DNA of 64,000 nt from Mycobacterium sp. (GCA_021732005.1 JAKFVT010000024.1:124001-188000), one strand, 5' to 3'. Counted from the first letter of the stretch, positions 30,328 to 40,558 are shown. Notes: generated from the sequence alone by a model not told the origin. Translations and numbers: made by a program.

Positions 30328-33300
30328 GCCGATCCCCCGGTCAATCCCTCCGAACCGATCACCACCAGCAGGTCCCCGCCTTCGACCTGCGCGGTGCTGC
30401 TGACGGCGACGCGGGTGACGGTGCCGCTCTTGGGTGCGGTGATGGCGGCCTCCATCTTCATCGCCTCGATGGTGGCGATGGTCTGGCCCGCTTTGACCTT
30501 CTCGTCGACGGCGACGCCGACGCTGACCACCCCGGCGAATGGTGCGGCGACGTGATCGGGGTTGTTGCGGTCGGCCTTCTCGGCGGCCGGCACGGTTTCG
30601 GCGATGTTGGTGTCGCGCACCAACACCGGGCGCAGCTGGCCGTTGATGATGCACATGACGGTGCGCATGCCGCGTTCGTCGGGTTCCGAGATCGCCTCCA
30701 GCCCGACGATCAGCTCGACGCCGCGCTCGAGCTCGATGCGATGCTCGTCGCCGTGCCGCAGGCCGGACCAGAACTGGTTGGCCGACAGTCCCGAGGTGTC
30801 GCCGTACTCTTCGCGGTGCGCCTCGAATTCCTTGGTGGGGCCGGGGAACAGCAACCGGTTCAGCGCGGCCTGGCGCGCCGGGCCGGGTTCGCCCAGCACC
30901 TTCTCGTCCTCGACCGACAGCGACTGTTCGGGCTTGGCGTCTCCACGCCCTTCCAACGCCTTGGTGCGCAACGGTTCCGGCCAGCCGCCGGGCGGGTCAC
31001 CCAGCTCGCCGCGCAGGAACCCGATGACCGAGTCCGGGATGTCCTGGCGCGCCGGGTCTTCGGCGAACTCCTCGGCGGTGATGCCCGCACCGACCAGGGC
31101 CAGCGCCAGATCGCCGACCACCTTGCTCGACGGCGTCACCTTCACCAGCCGGCCCAGGATCCGGTCGGCTCCCGCGTAGGCGTTCTCGACGTCCTCGAAG
31201 CGCTCGCCCAACCCCAGCGCGATGGCCTGGGTGCGCAGGTTGCTCAGCTGGCCGCCGGGGATCTCGTGGTGGTACACCCGGCCGGTCGGCGCGGGCAGGC
31301 CTGCCTCGAACGGGGCGTACACCCGGCGCAGCAGCTCCCAGTACGGCTCGAGGTCGCACACCGCGTCGAGGTTGATGCCGGTGTCGTACGGCGTGTGCGC
31401 CGCGGCGGCGACGATCGCCGACAGCGGGGGCTGGCTGGTGGTACCCGACAGCGGAGCTGCCGCCCCGTCCACCGCGCTGGCGCCGGCGTGCCAGGCCGCG
31501 GTGTAGGTGGCAAGCTGGCCGCCCGGGGTGTCGTGGGTGTGCACGTGCACCGGCAGGTCGAAGCGGCTGCGCAGCGCCGAGACCAGCGTGTGCGCCGCCG
31601 GCGGGCGCAGCAGCCCCGCCATATCCTTGATCGCCAGCACATGGGCGCCGGCGTCGACGATCTGCTCGGCCAGCCGCAGCCAGTAGTCCAGCGTGTACAG
31701 CGTCTCGGCCGGGTTGGACAGGTCCCCGGTGTACGACATCGCCACTTCGGCGACCGCCGAACCGGTCGAGCGCACCGCATCGATGGCCGGACGCATCGAC
31801 TCGACGTTGTTGAGCGCGTCGAAGATTCGGAAGATGTCGACACCGGTGCGGGCCGCCTCGTCGACGAACGCGTCCGTCACCGTCTCCGGGTAGGGCGTGT
31901 AGCCGACCGTGTTGCGGCCGCGCAGCAGCATCTGCAGACAGATGTTGGGGATCGCCTCACGCAGCGAGGCCAACCGCTCCCACGGGTCTTCCTTCAAAAA
32001 CCGAAGCGCCACATCATAAGTCGCTCCACCCCAGCATTCGATGGACAACAGCTCCGGCGTCATCCGGGCGATGTACGGTGCGACTTTGAGAAGTCCCGAG
32101 GACCGCACACGGGTCGCCAGCAGCGACTGGTGGGCGTCGCGGAACGTCGTATCGGTCACGCCGATCGCCGGAGAATCCTTGAGCCACTTGGCAAATCCCT
32201 CGGGACCCAGTTCGTCGAGGCGCTGCTTGCTGCCCGGCGGCGGGCCCGCCGAGATGTCGATGTCGGGCAGCTTGTCCTGCGGGTAATACCGCGGCCGGTC
32301 GCGGTACGGCGAATTGACCGTCACCTCGGCCAGGAACTTCAGCATCTTGGTTCCGCGGTCCGCCGAAGTCCGCGACGTCAGCAGTTCGGGACGCTCGTCG
32401 ATGAACGAGGTGGTGATCCGCCCGGCCTGGAAATCCGGATCGTCCAGAACCGCTTGCAGGAACGGGATATTCGTCGACACACCGCGGATCCGGAATTCGG
32501 CCACCGCCCGCTTGGCCCGCGCCACCGCGGTAGGGAAATCGCGGCCGCGACAGGTGAGCTTGACCAGCATCGAGTCGAAATGCGCGGCGACTTCCGCACC
32601 CAGATGGGTCCCGCCGTCGAGCCGAATCCCCGCACCGCCCGGCGAGCGGTAGGTGGTGATCCGCCCGGTGTCGGGACGGAATCCGTTGGCCGGGTCCTCG
32701 GTGGTGATGCGGCATTGCAGGGCCGCGCCGTGCGGCGCGATGCCGTCCTGGCTCAGGCCCAGGTCGGCCAGCGTCTCGCCCGAGGCGATCCTCAGCTGCG
32801 CCGACACCAGGTCGACGTCGGTGATCTCCTCGGTCACGGTGTGCTCCACCTGGATCCGGGGATTCATCTCGATGAACACATGCCGGCCGCGCTCGTCGAG
32901 CAGGAACTCAACGGTGCCGGCACACGTGTAGCCGATGTGGCGGGCGAAGGCGACGGCGTCAGCGCAGATCTGGTCGCGCAGAGCGGGATCCAGGTTGGGC
33001 GCCGGGGCCAGTTCGATGACCTTCTGATGGCGGCGCTGCACACTGCAGTCGCGCTCGTACAGGTGAATGACGTTGCCGTACGTGTCGGCGAGGATCTGCA
33101 CCTCGATGTGACGCGGATTCACCACTGCCTGTTCGAGGAACACCGTGGGATCACCGAACGCCGACTCGGCTTCGCGGCTGGCGGCCTCGATGGACTCCGG
33201 CAATGCCGACGGCTCGGTCACCCGGCGCATACCGCGACCGCCGCCGCCGGCGACAGCCTTGACGAACAGCGGGAATTCCATCTCCTGGGCCGCGGCGACC

Positions 33301-33731
33301 AATTCCTCCACCGAGGCCGACGGCGCCGACGACGTGAGCACCGGCAGGCCCGCCTCGCGGGCCGCGGCGATCGCTCGCGCCTTGTTGCCGGTCAGTTCGA
33401 GGATCGAGGAGTCGGGGCCGACGAAGGTGATGCCCGACGCCGCGCAGGCGGCCGCCAATTCCGGATTCTCCGACAGGAAGCCGTAACCGGGATAGATGGC
33501 GTCAGCGCCGGCGGCCTGGGCGGTGGCGACGATCTCGTCGACCGACAGGTACGCCCGTACCGGATGGCCGACATCGCCGATCTGATACGCCTCGTCGGCC
33601 TTGAGACGGTGCAACGAATTGCGGTCCTCGTACGGGAAAATGGCTACCGTGCCGATGCCCATTTCGTAGGCGGCGCGGAAAGCTCGGATCGCAATCTCAC
33701 CGCGGTTGGCCACGAGGACTTTGGAAATCAC
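30324..33731 (-). CDS. pca: Pyruvate carboxylase
   Basis: 1135-residue biotin enzyme making oxaloacetate from pyruvate and bicarbonate. The biotin carboxylase half begins [17 protein letters not shown] with ATP-grasp loop [10 protein letters not shown] (~167). The carboxyltransferase TIM barrel starts near 540 ([15 protein letters not shown]). The biotinyl domain at the end carries EAMKMEA with the biotinylated Lys near 1095. All three domains are intact in a single chain. GTG start; 40 bp after the VKOR gene. Confidence 0.97.
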   Translation of the reverse strand: MISKVLVANRGEIAIRAFRAAYEMGIGTVAIFPYEDRNSLHRLKADEAYQIGDVGHPVRAYLSVDEIVATAQAAGADAIYPGYGFLSENPELAAACAASGITFVGPDSSILELTGNKARAIAAAREAGLPVLTSSAPSASVEELVAAAQEMEFPLFVKAVAGGGGRGMRRVTEPSALPESIEAASREAESAFGDPTVFLEQAVVNPRHIEVQILADTYGNVIHLYERDCSVQRRHQKVIELAPAPNLDPALRDQICADAVAFARHIGYTCAGTVEFLLDERGRHVFIEMNPRIQVEHTVTEEITDVDLVSAQLRIASGETLADLGLSQDGIAPHGAALQCRITTEDPANGFRPDTGRITTYRSPGGAGIRLDGGTHLGAEVAAHFDSMLVKLTCRGRDFPTAVARAKRAVAEFRIRGVSTNIPFLQAVLDDPDFQAGRITTSFIDERPELLTSRTSADRGTKMLKFLAEVTVNSPYRDRPRYYPQDKLPDIDISAGPPPGSKQRLDELGPEGFAKWLKDSPAIGVTDTTFRDAHQSLLATRVRSSGLLKVAPYIARMTPELLSIECWGGATYDVALRFLKEDPWERLASLREAIPNICLQMLLRGRNTVGYTPYPETVTDAFVDEAARTGVDIFRIFDALNNVESMRPAIDAVRSTGSAVAEVAMSYTGDLSNPAETLYTLDYWLRLAEQIVDAGAHVLAIKDMAGLLRPPAAHTLVSALRSRFDLPVHVHTHDTPGGQLATYTAAWHAGASAVDGAAAPLSGTTSQPPLSAIVAAAAHTPYDTGINLDAVCDLEPYWELLRRVYAPFEAGLPAPTGRVYHHEIPGGQLSNLRTQAIALGLGERFEDVENAYAGADRILGRLVKVTPSSKVVGDLALALVGAGITAEEFAEDPARQDIPDSVIGFLRGELGDPPGGWPEPLRTKALEGRGDAKPEQSLSVEDEKVLGEPGPARQAALNRLLFPGPTKEFEAHREEYGDTSGLSANQFWSGLRHGDEHRIELERGVELIVGLEAISEPDERGMRTVMCIINGQLRPVLVRDTNIAETVPAAEKADRNNPDHVAAPFAGVVSVGVAVDEKVKAGQTIATIEAMKMEAAITAPKSGTVTRVAVSSTAQVEGGDLLVVIGSEGLTGGSA

Positions 33732-33771
33732 CCGGATACCCTACCCGCGTGACCGCCCCTGTGCCGGGCGA

Positions 33772-34410
33772 CTAGATCAGCGTGGACCAGTAGTTCCAGA
33801 AACGGACCAGGATCAGCAAGAGCAACCCGGTGAACCAGAGCGTCACGATCGACCAGCGCCACGTGTAGATCACCCGGGCGACCGCGTTGCCCGCGAGCGG
33901 ACGAAGCGCGATCGAGGACACCACGACCAACAGCGGGACGGTGACCGCCCACACCACCATGCAGTAGGGGCACAGCGCGCCGATGCGGTACAGCGTCTGG
34001 AAGATCAGCCAGTGGATGAACACGGTGGCCAGCGCCGTGCCGATGGTGAGTCCCAGCCAGTACCACCGCGGCAGCCGCACCTTGGCCACGGCGAGCACGC
34101 CGGTGACCACGACGATGGCGAAGGCGGCGATTCCGATCAGCGGGTTCGGGAAGCCGAACGCCGACGCCTGCGGCGTGATCATCACCGATCCGCACGACAG
34201 CACCGGGTTGATGCTGCAACTCGGCACATAGGCCGGGTTGACCAGGATCTCGATCTTCTCGATCGTCAGGGTCGCCGAGGCGATCAGACCGACGACGCCG
34301 GCGATCAGCACCCACCAGGCGCTGGCCGGCCGCACCGCGACCCCGCCCGACGGGTCTTTCGACTCGACGGGTTCGGTCGGTTCGACCGGAGCCGGGGTCG
34401 CCACGCTCAT
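33772..34410 (-). CDS. Vitamin K epoxide reductase (VKOR) family membrane protein
   Basis: 212-residue membrane protein with about five helices that recycles periplasmic DsbA oxidants by passing electrons to menaquinone. Cysteines match the family: a loop pair (SCSINPVLSCGSVM) and the CPYC active site in a helix end (GALCPYCMVVWA). The ATG overlaps the stop of the DsbA-like gene (ATGA), so the oxidant and its reoxidase are translationally coupled. Orthologue of Rv2968c. Confidence 0.94.
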   Translation of the reverse strand: MSVATPAPVEPTEPVESKDPSGGVAVRPASAWWVLIAGVVGLIASATLTIEKIEILVNPAYVPSCSINPVLSCGSVMITPQASAFGFPNPLIGIAAFAIVVVTGVLAVAKVRLPRWYWLGLTIGTALATVFIHWLIFQTLYRIGALCPYCMVVWAVTVPLLVVVSSIALRPLAGNAVARVIYTWRWSIVTLWFTGLLLLILVRFWNYWSTLI

Positions 34411-35192
34411 GACGTCGGGGCCGGCGTGGGCTGGGTCGGGCTCGGCGGCGCGGGCGCGTTGTCCAGGCCGGGCACGTTGCCGACGATCGCCTTCACCTTG
34501 GTGATCAGATCCTCGGGCGAGGCCGGGCTGATGTCCTGGCCGTTGAGCCGGATGGTCGGCGTCGCCGTGATCTTGGATGCCGCGGCCAGACCCTCGACCA
34601 TGTCGCTGTGCTTGCCGGAGTTGATGCACTGCGGCACGCTGCCGGCCGCACCAGCCTGACGAGCGGTCTCGATCAACGCGTTGTTGTCCGGGGCGACGCC
34701 GGAACCCTCCTCGGGCTGCTGGGCGAACAGCGCGGAGTGGAAGCGGACGAAGGCGTCCTTGTTCTCGTCGGCGACGCAGTAGGCCGCGTTGGCGGCGCGC
34801 GTCGAATAGTTCTTGTTCGCCGACGAGTTCAGGATCGCGACCATGTTGTAGTCGGCGGCCACGGCGCCCGAGCTGACCAGCTTGGAGATCGTCGGGCCGA
34901 AAGCCTTCTCGAAATCACGGCAGTGCGGGCACTGGAAGTCCTCGTAGAGCGACAGAACCGCCTTGGGCTCGTCGGTGCCGTCCTTCTTGATCAGCTGGGC
35001 CGACGTGATCCGCACCGCCTGCGCGTTGCCTGCCGCGGCGGTCTTCTTGTCGTGACTCATCACGATGTAGAGCACCAGGGCCACGGCGAAGATGACGACG
35101 ATGCCGGTCAGCCCCAGCTGGATGGCCAGGTTGCGCTTACGGTCCTGGGCTTTCAGGTCGTAGCGGGGGGTGGATTTCTTGTTGGTGGCCAC
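34407..35192 (-). CDS. Membrane-anchored DsbA-like thiol oxidoreductase
   Basis: 261-residue protein with an N-terminal anchor helix (LAIQLGLTGIVVIFAVALVL) and an extracytoplasmic thioredoxin fold. The active site is CPHC in YEDFQCPHCRDFEKAF, with the cis-Pro loop ITATPTIRLNG. A second Cys pair (AAYCVAD, PQCINSG) is typical of mycobacterial DsbA. Start GTG 35192 (VATNKKSTPRYDLK) aligns with Rv2969c; an upstream TTG adds 8 residues. Partner of the overlapping VKOR gene in disulfide formation. Confidence 0.93.
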   Translation of the reverse strand: MATNKKSTPRYDLKAQDRKRNLAIQLGLTGIVVIFAVALVLYIVMSHDKKTAAAGNAQAVRITSAQLIKKDGTDEPKAVLSLYEDFQCPHCRDFEKAFGPTISKLVSSGAVAADYNMVAILNSSANKNYSTRAANAAYCVADENKDAFVRFHSALFAQQPEEGSGVAPDNNALIETARQAGAAGSVPQCINSGKHSDMVEGLAAASKITATPTIRLNGQDISPASPEDLITKVKAIVGNVPGLDNAPAPPSPTQPTPAPTS

Positions 35193-35265
35193 GGCTCGGC
35201 TGATCCTCGCTGTCAAGACTCGGTGTTGGCGCCTCTAGAGTACCGGCGCCCCTGCCCGCCGAATC

Positions 35266-36360
35266 TCAGGCGCGGGCGAGGTGGGCGCGCAGCGCCGAGA
35301 TCATCTCGGCATTGCACCGGCTGACCTGGCCGCCCAGCGCATTCAGGTTGAGGAATGCGTGGGTCATCGGACCCATCTGCCGCACGTCGGTCACTACGCC
35401 CGCCGCCTGCAGTTTTGCCGCGTACTGTTCGCCTTCGTCGCGCAGCGGATCGAACCCCGCCGTGATGACCAGCGCCGGTGCGAGCCCGCTGAAATCCTCG
35501 GCCAGCAACGGCGAGACTCGCGGATCGGTGATGTCGACGCCGGATCCCTCGACGTAGGCGTCGGCGAACCAGTCCATGTTGCTTTTGGACAGCAGGAATC
35601 CGTCGGCGAACAGGGTGCGTGACCGGGTTCCGCCGCGCAGGTCGGTCGCCGGGTAGATCAGCCACTGCAGGCTCGGCTGGCGGCCGCCGCCGTCGCGGGC
35701 CAGCTGGGCCACCACCGCGGCCAGGCAGCCGCCGGCACTGTCGCCGCCCACCGCGATCCGGTCGGGGTCGGCGCCCAACTCCGCTGCGTTCAACACGGCC
35801 CACAGGTAGGCGGCGTAGGCGTCGTCGACCGCAGCGGGCGCCTTGTGTTCGGGTGCCAGCCGGTAATCGATGGACAGAACGTGGACACCGGCGTCGCGGC
35901 AGATCAACCGGCAGGCGGAATCGTGCGTCTCGAGGTCGCCGAAGACGAATCCGCCGCCGTGATAGAAGACCAGCAGCGGCGCGCCGTCGCCGTCGGCGGG
36001 GCGATAGTGCCGGGCCGGGATGATCCCGGCAGGACCGGGAATGTCCAGCGGAGAGATCTGAGCGACGTGGACGTTGGCCTCGTCGAGGCTGTCGGTGGCT
36101 TCCCGGTTCTGCCGGCGGGTGGCGATCGGATCGCCGGTGACCGCGAGGCTGCTCATGCCGACCGCGCGCTGGGCGGCCAGCATCATCTGGATCGACGGAT
36201 CGAGGGTGTTTCCGTCGATCGTGATGGCGCGGCCACCCGACAACAGTCTCTTCACGGCGCCCGGCAGGTGCGGGATGGCCTTGACGCCGGCGCGGTTGGC
36301 CACCGGCAACGCCCTCTTCAGGAACCGGCTTCGCGCGGTGCCGGACACGGTCTCTGTCAT
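35266..36360 (-). CDS. lipN: Hormone-sensitive-lipase family esterase LipN
   Basis: 364-residue alpha/beta hydrolase. The oxyanion motif HGGGFVFGD (~134), nucleophile elbow GGDSAGG (~205), Asp in ITAGFDPLRDEG and His in MTHAFLNL complete the catalytic triad. It has no export signal beyond a basic N-terminus. Position and sequence match M. tuberculosis LipN (Rv2970c). Divergent from the aldo-keto reductase gene over a 258-bp gap in which I see no further gene. Confidence 0.93.
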   Translation of the reverse strand: MTETVSGTARSRFLKRALPVANRAGVKAIPHLPGAVKRLLSGGRAITIDGNTLDPSIQMMLAAQRAVGMSSLAVTGDPIATRRQNREATDSLDEANVHVAQISPLDIPGPAGIIPARHYRPADGDGAPLLVFYHGGGFVFGDLETHDSACRLICRDAGVHVLSIDYRLAPEHKAPAAVDDAYAAYLWAVLNAAELGADPDRIAVGGDSAGGCLAAVVAQLARDGGGRQPSLQWLIYPATDLRGGTRSRTLFADGFLLSKSNMDWFADAYVEGSGVDITDPRVSPLLAEDFSGLAPALVITAGFDPLRDEGEQYAAKLQAAGVVTDVRQMGPMTHAFLNLNALGGQVSRCNAEMISALRAHLARA

Positions 36361-36618
36361 TGATATTCCTCGGTTCTGGTGCGCAGTACCGGTATCGCCG
36401 CAGCGTACGGGACCGCGACTGGCGGCGGCCCGTCAGCCCCGGCCGGGGTTAGCGGTTGACGAATTCGACAATTCGACCATTTCCCAACGGCGGCGCACCG
36501 GGCCTGCTCAAACGACATATCGCCCTGGGTACTATCGTCACCCGAAGTCGGTTGACCCCGGAGCCGATTGCGACGGGTCCTGTCCCCGGCTCATTCGACT
36601 CCACAGACAGGTGACACG

Positions 36619-37437
36619 ATGCCGGCGGCCGCGATCCCCACCGTCACGCTCAACGACGACAACACCCTCCCCGTGCTGGGCCTCAGCGTCGCCGAGGTGT
36701 CCGCCGAGGAGACCGAGAGCGCGGTGGCCAGCGCCCTGGAGGCGGGTTATCGGCTGATCCAAACCGCCAAGGGCAACGAGGAGGCCGTCGGGCGCGCCAT
36801 CGCCGCGTCGGGCGTCCCCCGCGACGAACTGTTCATCGCCACCAAGCTCGCCACCGAGGACCAGGGTTTCCAGTCGTCCCAGGACGCCATCAGGGCCAGC
36901 CTCGAACGCCTGGGCCTGGAGTATGTGGACCTGTATCTGGTGGACTGGCCGGCCGAGCAGAACGGCAAATACATCGACGCGTGGGGCGGCATCATGCGGT
37001 CCCGCCAGGACGGTCTGATCAAGTCGATCGGCGTCGCGAACTTCACCCCCGAGAACCTGTCGGACATCATCGACCTGAGCTATTTCTCACCGGTGGTCAA
37101 CCAGATCGAACTGCACCCCCTGCTCAACCAAGCCGAGTTGCGCGCGGTACACAGCGAGCGCTCGATCCTCACCGGGGCGTACATCCCCACCGATGAGGGC
37201 AAGCTTGCGGATAATCCCGCAATCGCCGAAGTGGCTGCGGCGCACGGGAAGTCGCCGGCACAGGTGCTGATCCGCTGGAGCCTGCAGCAGGGCGACATCG
37301 TCGTTCCCCGCTCGGCCGCACCGGCACAAATCGCCGAGAACGCCGATGTGTTCGACTTCGAACTCACCGCGGCGGAGATGGAGACCCTCAACGGTCTCGA
37401 TGACGGGACCCGGTTCCTGCCGAATCCGGGAACCTAG
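36619..37437 (+). CDS. Aldo-keto reductase-fold protein with degenerate active site
   Basis: 272-residue (alpha/beta)8 barrel clearly of the AKR family and in the place of Rv2971. The cofactor side is kept ([44 protein letters not shown]). The catalytic tetrad is not: the family GYRxIDTAxxYGNE segment reads [17 protein letters not shown], so Asp is Gln48 and the Tyr is lost with a short deletion. The LIHWP His is Asp109 in LVDWPAEQ. Only the Lys (K76 in ATKLAT) remains. The frame is intact, so it looks like a maintained pseudoenzyme or a changed activity rather than a pseudogene. ATG 36619 with AGGTGA upstream. Confidence 0.85.
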   Translation: MPAAAIPTVTLNDDNTLPVLGLSVAEVSAEETESAVASALEAGYRLIQTAKGNEEAVGRAIAASGVPRDELFIATKLATEDQGFQSSQDAIRASLERLGLEYVDLYLVDWPAEQNGKYIDAWGGIMRSRQDGLIKSIGVANFTPENLSDIIDLSYFSPVVNQIELHPLLNQAELRAVHSERSILTGAYIPTDEGKLADNPAIAEVAAAHGKSPAQVLIRWSLQQGDIVVPRSAAPAQIAENADVFDFELTAAEMETLNGLDDGTRFLPNPGT

Positions 37438-37487
37438 ACGGTCCCTGGGACTTCGGTCCGGGCACCCGCCATCGAGCCCGCTGTGGC

Positions 37488-38720
37488 TCAGGCGTCCAGC
37501 AGCCAGTCGTTCGGGCTGAATAGCTCGCAGTGCACCCGGTCCGGGGCGATGCCGCGGCCGGTCAGCTGGGCGCGCACCGCCTGCACGAAACCGTCGTTCC
37601 CGCACAGGTAGATCTCTGCGCCGTCGGCGATCTCGATGTCGTCGAGGTTCATCAGCCCCTCGTGGATTCGGGGGTTGTCGCCGTCGACGCCCTCGGCGTA
37701 CCAGAGATCCAGGCTGGCGTCGGGCAGGATGTCGACGAGTTCGCGGTGCCGTTTACGCAGCGGGTGAGTTACCGCGCTGCGGTCGGCGTGCAGCACCTGC
37801 ACCGGCGCCGCATGTGACTGGCCGACAAGGTATTCCAGGATTCCGACCATCGGCGTGATGCCGATTCCCGCGGAGATCAGCACGACCGGCGCACCACTGC
37901 GCGGCTCGGGTAGATCGCCGAACGGCACCGTGACGTCCAGCAGATCACCGACCCGGACGCATTCGCGGATCCAGTTGGACACCTCACCTGCCGGGTTTTG
38001 CCCGACGGCGTCGACCGGCTTGACCGCGAAGGTCAACTCGGACGCACCGGGAGCGTTCACCAAGCTGTACTGCCGCAGCTGACGCGCACCGTCGGGCAGT
38101 GTGACGCCAACCGAAACATATTGCGCCGCACCAGCTCCGGCCACGCCGTCGGCCCCCACCGTCACCAGCACGGCACCGGAGGGGTCGTCTTCGCGGGCGG
38201 TGACCCGCAGCCGTCGGAAGACGTCACCGGTTTCCACCCCGGCGCTGGCGTAGAGATCGCGTTCCAGAGCGATCAGGGTGTCGGCCATGATCCAGTACAC
38301 CCGGTCCCATGCCGCGGCGACGTCGGCGGTCACGGTGTCGGCGCCCAGCACCTCGACGATCGCGGCGAACAGGTGCTCGTGCACGATCGGGTACTGGTCG
38401 GCCGTGACGCCCAGCGACGCGTGCTTGTGGCCGATACGCGACAGCAGTTCGCTCGGGTGCGGCAGGTCCGGATTGACCAGGTGCGTAGCGAAAGTCGCGA
38501 TCGAGGCGGCCAGGGCCCGCTGCTGCGATCCCTGCGCCTGATTGCCGCGGTTGAACAGGTTCCGCAGGAGTTCCGGGTGACGACCGAACATCCGCCGATA
38601 GAACACCGAAGTGATCTCGTCGACGTGCGCGCCGACGAGCGGCAACGTCGCCTTGATCATCTCGGCGTGCTCCGGCTCCAATTGCTGAACCTCGGCCGCT
38701 TCGACTGCGGTGGTGGTCAT
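37488..38720 (-). CDS. hmp: Flavohemoglobin, nitric oxide dioxygenase
   Basis: 410-residue enzyme converting NO and O2 to nitrate with NADPH. The globin domain covers ~1-150 (distal region VFYRRMFGRHPEL; proximal His in IGHKHASLGV). A ferredoxin-reductase FAD domain follows (RQYSLVNAP ~218), then an NADH domain (ISAGIGITPMVGIL ~285; IYLCGNDGFVQAV near the end). Its ATG overlaps the nsrR stop (ATGA), so sensor and enzyme form one operon. Not present at this place in M. tuberculosis. Confidence 0.95.
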   Translation of the reverse strand: MTTTAVEAAEVQQLEPEHAEMIKATLPLVGAHVDEITSVFYRRMFGRHPELLRNLFNRGNQAQGSQQRALAASIATFATHLVNPDLPHPSELLSRIGHKHASLGVTADQYPIVHEHLFAAIVEVLGADTVTADVAAAWDRVYWIMADTLIALERDLYASAGVETGDVFRRLRVTAREDDPSGAVLVTVGADGVAGAGAAQYVSVGVTLPDGARQLRQYSLVNAPGASELTFAVKPVDAVGQNPAGEVSNWIRECVRVGDLLDVTVPFGDLPEPRSGAPVVLISAGIGITPMVGILEYLVGQSHAAPVQVLHADRSAVTHPLRKRHRELVDILPDASLDLWYAEGVDGDNPRIHEGLMNLDDIEIADGAEIYLCGNDGFVQAVRAQLTGRGIAPDRVHCELFSPNDWLLDA

Positions 38721-39181
38721 GTCAGATTCCCTTCGGTTGTGAGTTGCTCGGTTGTGAGTTGCAAAAAAGCGGGCAGCATCTGGCTGCCGACGAGATCGGC
38801 GATCGTGTGGCGATCGAGTTCGGCGTAGAAGGCCTCTTTGGCATCGGCGAGCACGCGGCGCAACCGGCAGCCCGCGATCAGTGGACAGGCTGACTGGCCG
38901 GTGCAGTCGACGACTTCGCGATCACCTTCGAGCCGGCGCACCAGCCAGCCCAGTGATGCCTCGCGGCCGGCGTCGGTGAGCTCCAGGCCGCCGGCGCGGC
39001 CGCGGCGGGAGTGGACCAGTCCCAGCTCGGTCAGCCGCGACACCGCTTTGGCGACGTGATTCTCCGACGCGCCGGCCGCAGCGGCGACCGTCCGGGTGGT
39101 GACCCGCTGCTCGCGGGCCTGGCCGGTGGCGAGCAGCATCATGGCCCGGAGACCTAGGTCGGTAAACCTTGTGAGCTGCAT
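38717..39181 (-). CDS. nsrR: Nitric-oxide-sensing repressor NsrR (Rrf2 family)
   Basis: 154-residue Rrf2 winged-helix regulator. The HTH lies in TTRTVAAAAGASENHVAKAVSRL. Cys93, Cys99 and Cys105 (DCTGQSACPLIAGC) plus Asp8 (RFTDLG) fall at the same numbers as the [4Fe-4S] ligands reported for Streptomyces coelicolor NsrR. NO destroys the cluster and relieves repression. It overlaps hmp by 4 bp, and an inverted repeat lies just upstream of its ATG, consistent with autoregulation of the nsrR-hmp operon. Confidence 0.94.
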   Translation of the reverse strand: MQLTRFTDLGLRAMMLLATGQAREQRVTTRTVAAAAGASENHVAKAVSRLTELGLVHSRRGRAGGLELTDAGREASLGWLVRRLEGDREVVDCTGQSACPLIAGCRLRRVLADAKEAFYAELDRHTIADLVGSQMLPAFLQLTTEQLTTEGNLT

Positions 39182-39198
39182 AAACCCGACGCTAGTTT

Positions 39199-39221
39199 AT
39201 TGCGCATCTCAAATGCGTATT
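39199..39221 (-). promoter_or_regulatory. NsrR operator candidate
   Basis: An imperfect inverted repeat centred on 39210, with GCAT/ATGC arms. Read toward nsrR it is ATACGCATTTGAGATGCGCA within AAA...AAT flanks, 18-40 bp before the ATG. It resembles the A/T-flanked palindromes bound by NsrR, and the position would overlap the promoter. Confidence 0.65.
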
Positions 39222-39282
39222 TTCTGCGTGTGGGCTTGAATACACGAATCGGTGCGGATTTTTGACCTGCGGCTTTGCTCGG

Positions 39283-40515
39283 TCATGCCTCCGCGCTGCC
39301 GGCAAGCCACTTGTCCCAGGGCACGCTCCAGTCGCCGTTCTGCCAGATCTGAAGCGGCTCTCCGCCGGTATTGCGGACTTCGACGACGTCGCCAGGCTGG
39401 GAGAAATCGTAAAACCATTGCGCGTTACCGCTATTGACGTTGAGACAGCCATGGGAGACGTTCGTGTTGCCTTGCGCCCAGACAGTGCTCTCGAGCTGGT
39501 GGATGTATATACCGTCAGTGCTCAGACGCACCGCGTAATTGATGGTCTCCTTATAACCCAGGCGCGAATTGATTGGCAGCCCGTAAGTTGAAGAGTCCAT
39601 GACGACGGGGTTGGCCTTATCCATCACCGTGTAGGTTCCGGGTTGGGTCCAGAATGAAAGAGCCTGGTCCCCAACCGTTTCGGTCCCACCCATACCCATC
39701 GAGGTGGGGATGGTCCGGACCAGCCGGCCGTTGTCGTACACGCTGATGGTCTTGGTGGTGTCGTCGGCGATGGAGACATGCGAGTCGCCGATCGTGAACG
39801 ACACTTTGACGTCTTCCTGACCGTACAGTCCCTCACCGAGATTGACGCCGTAGACCTCGGCCGCTGCGGTAACGGCGGTTCCGGGCCGGTAATACTGTCG
39901 CGGCCGCCAATGTGCGTTCTGATCGTCGACCCAGTACCAAGAACCCTGCAACGCCGGTTGGGTGCTGACCGAAAGGCGGCGCTGGGCGGCGGCACGGTCG
40001 GTGACGGGTTCGTCGAAGTGGGCGACGACGACGGTGCCCACCCCGTAGGTGCCACCGTCGGTCAACGGTGCACCGGCGGTAGTGGTCAACGTCACCTTGG
40101 TCTGATTGCTTGGCGTCAGGGTGCTGAACGTCGACGCCTGGGTCGCAGCGACCCCACCGAGACCGCGACTATTCACCGTCAACGTGTAGGTGCGCCCGTA
40201 CCCGAGCGGAACGCTGGGCTTCCATACCTGCGCGTCGGGAGTCAAGACGCCGGGAACGGGCTTCGAATCCTCGTTCGTCATCCTGACGTCGGTGAGGATT
40301 CCGTGGGTCGCCGATACACGTACCGCGCCCAGCGGGTCGACACCGACGGCGCCGGGCCCCGGCAGGATTGTGATGTGCGCAGGTTCCGGCGACGGAGGCG
40401 ATGCGGTCGGTGCGGCGGTGCCGGCGCGGCTGCTGATCCACCAGCCGAGCGACGCGCTGATCAGTACGACCACGGCTGTGGCGGTGGCGATGACGGGGCG
40501 GCGGCGGATGGCCAC
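39283..40515 (-). CDS. L,D-transpeptidase (YkuD family)
   Basis: 410-residue exported enzyme making 3-3 crosslinks in peptidoglycan. An N-terminal membrane or signal segment (VIATATAVVVLISASLGWWI) precedes two immunoglobulin-like domains (~50-250) and the YkuD catalytic domain. The catalytic motif is IHQLES (His) followed by NVSHGCLNVN (His, Cys ~358), and a short Trp-rich tail closes the domain. There is no lipobox. GTG start with AAGGAG 7 nt upstream. The same architecture as mycobacterial LdtMt enzymes; which paralogue it is I cannot say. Confidence 0.92.
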   Translation of the reverse strand: MAIRRRPVIATATAVVVLISASLGWWISSRAGTAAPTASPPSPEPAHITILPGPGAVGVDPLGAVRVSATHGILTDVRMTNEDSKPVPGVLTPDAQVWKPSVPLGYGRTYTLTVNSRGLGGVAATQASTFSTLTPSNQTKVTLTTTAGAPLTDGGTYGVGTVVVAHFDEPVTDRAAAQRRLSVSTQPALQGSWYWVDDQNAHWRPRQYYRPGTAVTAAAEVYGVNLGEGLYGQEDVKVSFTIGDSHVSIADDTTKTISVYDNGRLVRTIPTSMGMGGTETVGDQALSFWTQPGTYTVMDKANPVVMDSSTYGLPINSRLGYKETINYAVRLSTDGIYIHQLESTVWAQGNTNVSHGCLNVNSGNAQWFYDFSQPGDVVEVRNTGGEPLQIWQNGDWSVPWDKWLAGSAEA

Positions 40516-40558
40516 GACGCGACTCCTTGAAAGTTGTTGCCGGCAGAATCAAAGACCG

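Noticed and set aside
30234..33752. Very long plus-strand open frame (over 1100 codons) opposite pca
   Set aside because: It mirrors the pyruvate carboxylase codons; composition is Arg/His/Gly/Asp-rich as expected for the antisense of a high-GC gene, with no recognisable domain.
37440..37475. GGAC-TTCG-GTCC mini-hairpin between the aldo-keto reductase and hmp
   Set aside because: A four-bp stem is too weak to call a terminator with confidence.
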